Shown piece by piece: positions 34,806 through 40,088 of a stretch of DNA of 40,088 nt (positions are counted from its first letter, which is position 1; each line of letters begins with the position of its first letter). The stretch spans positions 1 through 40,088 of the forward strand of contig JANYAP010000136.1 in NCBI GenBank assembly GCA_025361285.1. Reading direction: 5' to 3'. The DNA is from Bacteroidales bacterium (lineage in GTDB: Bacteria > Bacteroidota > Bacteroidia > Bacteroidales > JAAUTT01). Both the position numbers and the translations under genes were made by a program. The notes under the pieces are model-generated. The model did no database searches, was not told where the DNA came from, and saw nothing but the letters and a program-made list of their open reading frames with translations.

Positions 34806-36757
34806 AGTTTAATAGCTTTAAATTGTTCTATCATTTTCCAAATCTGTAAAAGGGCAGAAACACTCCAAGCCTGCGAAATAGTTCCTTTCCCTTGGTGCGG
34901 AGGGGCTCCATTATAAATTTCCGAGATAGTTCCGATGCCATTCAAAGTCATTTCTTCTTCAAAGCTCTCGAGGATTTTTTGAACGTGCGAAACGCCCGAT
35001 TTTTTGTGAAGTTTCAAATAACCATTACAGTAATGCTCAAGTAACCAAGGCCATACAGTGCCCTGATGATATATTGCATCGCGCGTTGCCTGATCGCCTT
35101 CGTAAACGCCTATGTAGTTGGGGTGTTTTGGAGATAAAGTACGCAAACCGCGCGGGGTAAGTAGCTTGTTGGTTACTAAATCGATAATCGACTTTTTCAT
35201 TTCGTCGGTTAATGGGCTGTATGTTAGCGATGTAGCAATAACCATGTTAGGCCTAACCGCCCAGTCCTTGAAATCGCCGTTTACATAATCAGCCAAATAG
35301 CCTTTGTCGTTGTCCCAGAATTCGTTAATAAACGATGATGCTACTTTTTCGGGAACATTTTTCCATGCTTTAATAAATTTCTGATCATTAGCTTTTTCGG
35401 CCAGAAGCAGCGTAAATTTCAACGCATTATACCACAATGCATTAATCTCTACAGGACAACCCACACGAGGCGTAATTGGTACACCGCCTACAACCGCGTC
35501 CATCCATGTAAGAGCTTTGCCCGGTGCACCCGCGTAAATAAGTCCGTTATCCTGCATTTTTATATTGAAAGGCAAGCCATCGCGGAAGCCGTTAAGAATG
35601 GCCTTCATGGGTTTGCTGTATTTTTCCCACAATTCGGCATAGTTATTGGCATATTCGGCATACTGCTGCAATGCCCAAAAGAACCACAAAGGGGCATCAA
35701 CCGAATTAAAGGCGGGGCTATTATCGTTTCCCATGTTCGGAAACAAGCCACCATTCATTTTCCCAATCATAGTATCGAAAACCTCAAGAAATGTATCGGG
35801 TTCATCAATTGCTAGGGTAAGGCCAGGTAAAGCTATAAAAGTATCGCGCCCCCACGTTCCAAACCAAGGATAACCAGCAATAACTTCGGTTTTATTATCC
35901 TTACGCACAATAAACTGGTGCGCTGCATTTATTAAGCAATTCTTGTAACTATCTCGTGGAGTGCGTTTTTTTAATTCGGAGGTAAATTTCTTTTTAAATG
36001 TTGAAGCATCCGATTCATTTAGCGATGCCGAAACAATTATGCTTTCTCCTTTTTTTATGTCTACCTCAAAATACCCAGGCACGAAAAGATCTTCTTTAAA
36101 ATCGTATCCTCGTTCTAACTCTTTGGCATACTCAATGTTATAATACCAATCGGGAACCTGCACAAATTCGGCGTCCTTCGATAGCTGAATGTGCAAACTT
36201 GGTAAGTCCGAGTATAACTTCGTTTTAATGCCATTAGGTATTTTCAATATCTTGGTGTTTGCTACCATATTGGCATGCGTAAGCTCGTGAATATTACGAA
36301 AAGCCAAAAATGGGCGAAACCTTAACTTGGTGGGCGAATTCGAATCCTCTAAAGTGTATTTAATAAGAATTTGCTCCTCATTTTCAACAAGTAACAATTC
36401 TTTTTTCAAAATTACACCACCAATACGATATGTTGCCGACGGAACTGTTTCTATTTCAAATTCCCTGAGGTACTTATGGCCTTTAGGAAAATAGCTATCG
36501 CCATGATACTTGTGAATACTAAGGTTAAATTCGTTGTTTTGTTGAATAACAGTTTCGTCGAGGCTCGACAGAAACACAAATCGCTCGCCATCGTATTTAG
36601 CAACAGGGCAAATTAATAAACCGTGATACTTACGCGTATTACAGCCAACAATAGTTGTGCAAGCATACGAGCCACCTCGGTTTGTGCGAAGTATTTCGCG
36701 ATTTAACGAATATTCCAAATTCACTAATTGTGCGCTATCGAACTTTAGGTATGCCAT
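34802..36757 (-). CDS. Glycogen debranching enzyme (GH133 amylo-alpha-1,6-glucosidase)
   Basis: This 651-residue enzyme hydrolyses alpha-1,6 branch stubs of glycogen. The N-terminal half is the bacterial/archaeal GDE N domain (RGGSYACTTIVGCNTRKYHGLL). The C-terminal half is the alpha/alpha barrel with the hallmark GYPWFGTWGRDT at 295-306, then LYHQGTVWPW-like sequence near the end (DAIYHQGTVWPWLLEHY). The ATG at 36757 is chosen over 36850 because homologues begin near MAYLKFD and the extra 31 residues look like leader DNA. It is the first gene of the glycogen cluster and overlaps the GT4 gene by 4 bp. Confidence 0.92.
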   Translation of the reverse strand: MAYLKFDSAQLVNLEYSLNREILRTNRGGSYACTTIVGCNTRKYHGLLICPVAKYDGERFVFLSSLDETVIQQNNEFNLSIHKYHGDSYFPKGHKYLREFEIETVPSATYRIGGVILKKELLLVENEEQILIKYTLEDSNSPTKLRFRPFLAFRNIHELTHANMVANTKILKIPNGIKTKLYSDLPSLHIQLSKDAEFVQVPDWYYNIEYAKELERGYDFKEDLFVPGYFEVDIKKGESIIVSASLNESDASTFKKKFTSELKKRTPRDSYKNCLINAAHQFIVRKDNKTEVIAGYPWFGTWGRDTFIALPGLTLAIDEPDTFLEVFDTMIGKMNGGLFPNMGNDNSPAFNSVDAPLWFFWALQQYAEYANNYAELWEKYSKPMKAILNGFRDGLPFNIKMQDNGLIYAGAPGKALTWMDAVVGGVPITPRVGCPVEINALWYNALKFTLLLAEKANDQKFIKAWKNVPEKVASSFINEFWDNDKGYLADYVNGDFKDWAVRPNMVIATSLTYSPLTDEMKKSIIDLVTNKLLTPRGLRTLSPKHPNYIGVYEGDQATRDAIYHQGTVWPWLLEHYCNGYLKLHKKSGVSHVQKILESFEEEMTLNGIGTISEIYNGAPPHQGKGTISQAWSVSALLQIWKMIEQFKAIKL

Positions 36758-36992
36758 TTTATCATATTTGTTAGATACAAAAAGAAGTGTGTAAGTTTTA
36801 GCCTTTCCGATGTATATAAAATTAAGCAAAATAAACTTGCATATCAACAAAAAACAATTAATAAATTATGATTTTTTTAATGTCTGTAATAACTAGGTAT
36901 CTAGTCTATTATTTACTATATTCGCAACATATAGAGATTGGGAAACTTTTTATAACCCTAATAATCAATACATAAACCGATACATATTTTTT

Positions 36993-38159
36993 ATGATAAA
37001 AAAATTTGTTTACTTCCTAGTTCTTCTATTTTCTATTTATGCTTGTAACAGCTGGGATTCCACAGTAGTTATAAAAGGCAAAATTGAAAATGCAACAAGT
37101 TCGTTCATTTATTTGCAAGAACTCACTGTAAATGGCAATGGAGCAATGGATTCGATGGTTTTAGACGAATCGGGCAGCTTTAAGTTTAAACGCGAAATAA
37201 CTTACCCTACTTTTTATAATTTGCGTGTTGGTAACGGTAAGCCAATTACTATTTTAGCAATGCCTAAGCAAAAAATTATAATTAATGCGCAGGGCGCAAT
37301 CGCTTTGCACAATGCTAAAATTAAAGGCTCGGACGAAACAAGGCTAGTACAAATACTTTCGTTGCGGCTCGATATTACCCAGAAAAAATTAGATTCGTTA
37401 AACATAGTTTACAAGCAGTATATCGATAATCGGAACATTGTTAATATTAAGAACACACTTGAAATGACTTACCAGCGGTTTATTGATGAGCAACGCGATT
37501 TTAATGTCATGTTTATTAATCAATACCCCAAATCGTACGCTAGTTTAATGGCATTATATCAACAGATCGATTCTAAAACGTTTATCTTATATAAGGACGA
37601 AGATATACAGTATTTTGCTAAAATCGATTCGAGCCTTACCATGCAATATCCCGCAGCACCGTATGTACAGTCGTTACATGCCAATGTAATACAAATGAGA
37701 GAACAACAAAATAAACTAAAAATGCAACGAATTTTATCCGAAATGGGGTCGAAAGCTCCAGAAATTGCCCTTCCTTCACCTAAAGGCGATACTATCAGAT
37801 TATCAACTATTAAAGATAAATATGTACTTGTCGATTTCTGGGCATCGTGGTGTACGCCTTGCCGCGAGGACAATGCTAAGTTGGTAAAAATTTATAAGAA
37901 GTTCAAAACTAAGGGGTTCGAAATTTATCAAGTTTCGCTCGACAAAACCAAAGAAGCATGGGTTAGCGCCATTAAAGACGATGGACTTACTTGGATACAT
38001 GTTAGCGATTTAAAATACTGGGATTCGCCTGTAACGAAAACGTATAACGTCGATAATATTCCGTCGAGCTTTCTGCTAGACCTGGACGGAACAATTATAG
38101 CCAAAAACTTGCGCGGCGATGCTTTATATGAGAAATTAGTGAGTTTACTAGGTGAATAA
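36993..38159 (+). CDS. TlpA-like thiol-disulfide oxidoreductase lipoprotein
   Basis: This 388-residue protein has a lipoprotein signal with Cys18 (SIYACNS), an N-terminal DUF4369-like beta domain (about 24-110), a helical linker and a C-terminal thioredoxin fold (about 250-388) with the redox pair Cys287-Cys290 (WASWCTPC) and a cis-Pro loop (NIPSSF). It should act in the periplasm, reducing or isomerising disulfides. Bacteroidota carry many such proteins. Its stop lies inside the next gene, whose GTG start overlaps by 8 bp, so expression is coupled to LpxH. Confidence 0.9.
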   Translation: MIKKFVYFLVLLFSIYACNSWDSTVVIKGKIENATSSFIYLQELTVNGNGAMDSMVLDESGSFKFKREITYPTFYNLRVGNGKPITILAMPKQKIIINAQGAIALHNAKIKGSDETRLVQILSLRLDITQKKLDSLNIVYKQYIDNRNIVNIKNTLEMTYQRFIDEQRDFNVMFINQYPKSYASLMALYQQIDSKTFILYKDEDIQYFAKIDSSLTMQYPAAPYVQSLHANVIQMREQQNKLKMQRILSEMGSKAPEIALPSPKGDTIRLSTIKDKYVLVDFWASWCTPCREDNAKLVKIYKKFKTKGFEIYQVSLDKTKEAWVSAIKDDGLTWIHVSDLKYWDSPVTKTYNVDNIPSSFLLDLDGTIIAKNLRGDALYEKLVSLLGE

Positions 38160-38976
38160 TCAATTAATCAACGCAGGGAAGATTTTTCTTCCAGAAAATA
38201 AGAAAGCTTATTTTATTTCCGATTTGCATCTCGGAATGTATCCGTATGAAGTTAGCGCTAAACGAGAACGCATTGTAAATGAGTGGATTGACGAAGTAAA
38301 AGCCGATTTAGGCGTATTGTTTTTGGTAGGCGACATTTTCGATTTCTGGTACGAGTATCGAAAGGTGGCTCCTCGTGGTTTTGTTAGGTTTTTAGCTAAA
38401 ATTGCCGAACTTACCGATAGCGGAATACCAGTTTATTTTTTTACGGGAAACCACGACGTATGGGTGTTCGACTATCTTTCGAAGGAAATAGGCGTAAAAG
38501 TTTATCGCAACCCCATTGAAATAGCTATAAATAACAAGCAGTTTTTTATTGGCCACGGCGATGGCGTTGGCCCTGGCGATACAAGTTACAAGATATTGCG
38601 CAAGATATTCCAAAACAAGGCGTTGCAATATATTTTTTCGCGAATACACCCAAACTTCGCGTTTTATTTGGCACATAGCTGGTCCAAACATAGCCGATAT
38701 TCAAAAGGTATGTTCGAGCCATTTTTGGGCAAGGACAAGGAGTATAACATACTTTTCGCCAACGAATATTTAACAACTCGCCATATCGACATTTTCGTTT
38801 TTGGGCACCGGCATATTACCATGGATATAACAGTTGGAAAAGCTTCGAAGTTATACAATTTGGGCGAATGGATTGTGGGCAATACTTATGGCAAATTCGA
38901 TGGCATTAATTTCGAAATAAAATCGTTTGCTGCCTTCAACAATAAGGGGAAAGAAATAAATGTGGTTAAAATGTAG
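38152..38976 (+). CDS. lpxH: UDP-2,3-diacylglucosamine hydrolase-like metallophosphoesterase
   Basis: This 274-residue enzyme resembles LpxH, which cleaves UDP-2,3-diacylglucosamine to lipid X in lipid A synthesis at the inner face of the membrane. All metal motifs are present: DLH (Asp24, His26), GDIFDFW (Asp61), GNHD (Asn100, His101), GHGD (His135) and FGHRH near 222. The extension after GHGD (RIHPNFAFYLAHSW) is like the LpxH cap helices. It begins with GTG at 38152 inside the preceding gene; no better start is seen downstream. Confidence 0.85.
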   Translation: MNNQLINAGKIFLPENKKAYFISDLHLGMYPYEVSAKRERIVNEWIDEVKADLGVLFLVGDIFDFWYEYRKVAPRGFVRFLAKIAELTDSGIPVYFFTGNHDVWVFDYLSKEIGVKVYRNPIEIAINNKQFFIGHGDGVGPGDTSYKILRKIFQNKALQYIFSRIHPNFAFYLAHSWSKHSRYSKGMFEPFLGKDKEYNILFANEYLTTRHIDIFVFGHRHITMDITVGKASKLYNLGEWIVGNTYGKFDGINFEIKSFAAFNNKGKEINVVKM

Positions 38977-39072
38977 GAAACAATGTGGTTTATAGGCTTA
39001 TGTTGTAAGCAATTTCCCAAACCTAAACAGCACCATTATACCTCGATTTTATTAAATTTGTAAAAAAAGATT

Positions 39073-39375
39073 ATGAACAGAGCAATAGTAAATAGATTAT
39101 CAAAATATTTTGCAAGTCAACCTATAGACAAGGCTTGGATATTTGGCTCCTATGCTCGTTCTGAAGAATCTAGAAAGAGTGATCTTGATATATTAGTTAA
39201 TTTTAGCCCTGAAATTAAGGTTACTTTATTTAAGTATATTCATATTGTTAATGATTTACAAGCATTAACAGGGGAAAAGATTGACTTAGTAGAGAACGGT
39301 CAATTAAAACAATTTGGAAAAAGCAGTGTGGAAAATGATAAGATTTTAATATATGAGAGAAAAGCCAAGGGATAA
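39073..39375 (+). CDS. MntA-like nucleotidyltransferase antitoxin
   Basis: This 100-residue protein is a minimal nucleotidyltransferase with GSYARSEESRKSDLDILV: Gly25-Ser26, Asp37 and Asp39, plus the third acid Asp71 (KIDLV). In MntA/HepT (type VII) pairs such an enzyme AMPylates the toxin's tyrosine to inactivate it. It overlaps the HEPN gene by 23 bp. A TAAATTTG box at 39053-39060 may be its -7 element. The region is more AT-rich in third positions than its neighbours and lacks their favoured TCG codon, suggesting recent acquisition. Confidence 0.9.
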   Translation: MNRAIVNRLSKYFASQPIDKAWIFGSYARSEESRKSDLDILVNFSPEIKVTLFKYIHIVNDLQALTGEKIDLVENGQLKQFGKSSVENDKILIYERKAKG

Positions 39376-39649
39376 AGAAAGGCTTAATCATATGATTGAG
39401 GCTATTGATAATATTTTTGAATTTATTACTGGCAAGTCTTTTGATGCATATAAACAAGATGAAATATTGCGATTTGCAGTGATTAAAAATCTTGAGATTG
39501 TTGGAGAAGCCGCATATTTATTAACCAAAGATTTTAAAGCTAATCATAGTTCTATTGAATGGGCTGACATGATTGGAATGCGACACATTTTAGTTCATGG
39601 TTATTATCAAATTAGAGATGAAATTATTTGGGCAACGATTGTAACCTAA
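39353..39649 (+). CDS. HepT-like HEPN toxin with a short C-terminus
   Basis: This 98-residue HEPN-domain protein has the RNase motif R-x4-H (Arg77, His82) and the modifiable Tyr84 in HGY, as in HepT toxins that cleave tRNA or mRNA. The gene overlaps the MntA-like antitoxin by 23 bp. Relatives usually continue past the IIW helix with a DLPKL-type tail; here the frame stops after WATIVT. One base over, from 39645, the sequence reads P-K-L-S-D-C-I, which looks like that lost tail after a small deletion. The catalytic residues remain, so activity is uncertain. Confidence 0.85.
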   Translation: MREKPRDKERLNHMIEAIDNIFEFITGKSFDAYKQDEILRFAVIKNLEIVGEAAYLLTKDFKANHSSIEWADMIGMRHILVHGYYQIRDEIIWATIVT

Positions 39650-39862
39650 ATTGAGCGATTGTATAATTTGGGTAAGCTATTTGTGCTGCCGACCATTTTT
39701 TTTAAGTGATTTTTTGGTGATTTTGACTTTTGGGACTGTTTTAGGATGGTTTTTTAACGAAAAAATATTTACATACATGTATTAAATGGCTCATATTTAA
39801 ATAAATAGGCATAACTTTCCCTTTATATTTAAATTGCCCAATTATTCCCCTTACTTTAGACC
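39650..39862. other. Gap between HepT and transposase end
   Basis: No gene seen. The sequence is T-rich (runs at about 39698-39722) and may include the end of the insertion sequence whose transposase lies to the right. I cannot identify its terminal inverted repeat, because the other end is outside the window. Confidence 0.4.
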
Positions 39863-40088
39863 CTATACAAATTGTATTTTTGGTGGGCTTTGGCATTTTT
39901 GCCATAAGTCTGTAATATTTATCGTGTTATATACCGTTTTTGTCACACAAAGTGTTATGTTACGTGCGTGAGAAATTAATTTAGCTGCAAAATCAATCAT
40001 TAATCTTCGAAAAGTATTGGGATACACCGTAATAGGAATAATGTCGGGAGTTATGTCGCGTTTGTAGGTTTCAAATATAAAATGGGTT
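39863..40088 (-). mobile_element. C-terminal end of a DDE-type transposase (partial IS)
   Basis: On the minus strand an open frame enters from the right edge and ends at the stop at 39863-39865, giving 74 residues. It reads THFIFETYKRDITPDIIPI, then a basic, helical stretch (FRRLMIDFAAKLISHARNI) and KTVYNTINITDLWQKC. This is the style of the last segment of IS4/IS1380-group transposases, where the chain ends in amphipathic helices. The catalytic part would be outside the window. The group is uncertain. It could be a complete IS element cut by the window edge. Confidence 0.55.

Noticed and set aside
36917-36924. TATATTCG as a promoter for the TlpA-like gene
   Set aside because: No TTTG-like box occurs at the right distance upstream, and the box is about 70 bp from the ATG.

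Overview
The window looks like a chromosomal segment of an AT-rich Gram-negative member of the Bacteroidota, probably near the Bacteroidales/Marinilabiliales. Support: several starts are preceded by the phylum's promoter pattern (TTTG, about 19 to 21 nt, TAnnTTTG); lipoprotein signals, an RND pump with TolC and an LpxH-type lipid A enzyme show an outer membrane; and there is a Bacteroidota-style glycogen cluster (GH133 debranching enzyme, GT4, GH57, GT3-GT35 fusion). I see no tRNA, rRNA or CRISPR array.

Layout. 1-1587: a gene-free edge carrying a dispersed 62-bp repeat, then an Nramp metal transporter on the minus strand. 1730-7309: a chemosensory unit (cheA, cheW, a poly-HAMP receptor) behind four evenly spaced direct repeats and a promoter. 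7333-8459: a lipoprotein beta-carbonic anhydrase between pairs of a 15-bp palindrome, and a small unknown gene. 8722-12223: two overlapping ABC half-transporters whose motif changes fit a heterodimer with one degenerate ATP site. 12260-13451: a stand-alone archaeal-type ATPase with a palindrome spanning its promoter. 13452-14147: gene-free, repeat-rich. 14148-20792: TetR, TolC, adaptor and RND efflux operon with an operator-like palindrome. 21032-21536: a toxin-antitoxin pair whose toxin seems to have lost its ATG. 21540-27423: an outer-membrane-like protein, a three-PAS hybrid kinase, a second kinase and a single-domain response regulator. 27531-36757 (minus): glycogen or alpha-glucan metabolism. 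36993-38976: a TlpA-like lipoprotein coupled to LpxH. 39073-39649: an MntA/HepT-type pair with a damaged toxin tail. 39863-40088: the end of a transposase running off the window.

Genes working together: CheA, CheW and the receptor form a signalling core, but CheY, CheR and CheB are absent here. The two ABC proteins probably form one exporter. The four efflux genes form one regulated pump. The carbohydrate genes would make, trim and phosphorolyse a glycogen-like polymer.

Most unusual is a class of word-like low-complexity arrays that begin exactly at stop codons. Two of them separate genes of one operon (cheA/cheW, GT4/GH57), and in both the transcript would carry a purine-rich arm and then a complementary pyrimidine-rich arm. 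Also notable are two toxin genes that look damaged while their antitoxins look intact, and promoters so close to the ATG that the mRNAs may be leaderless. All family calls come from reading motifs; no database search was run.
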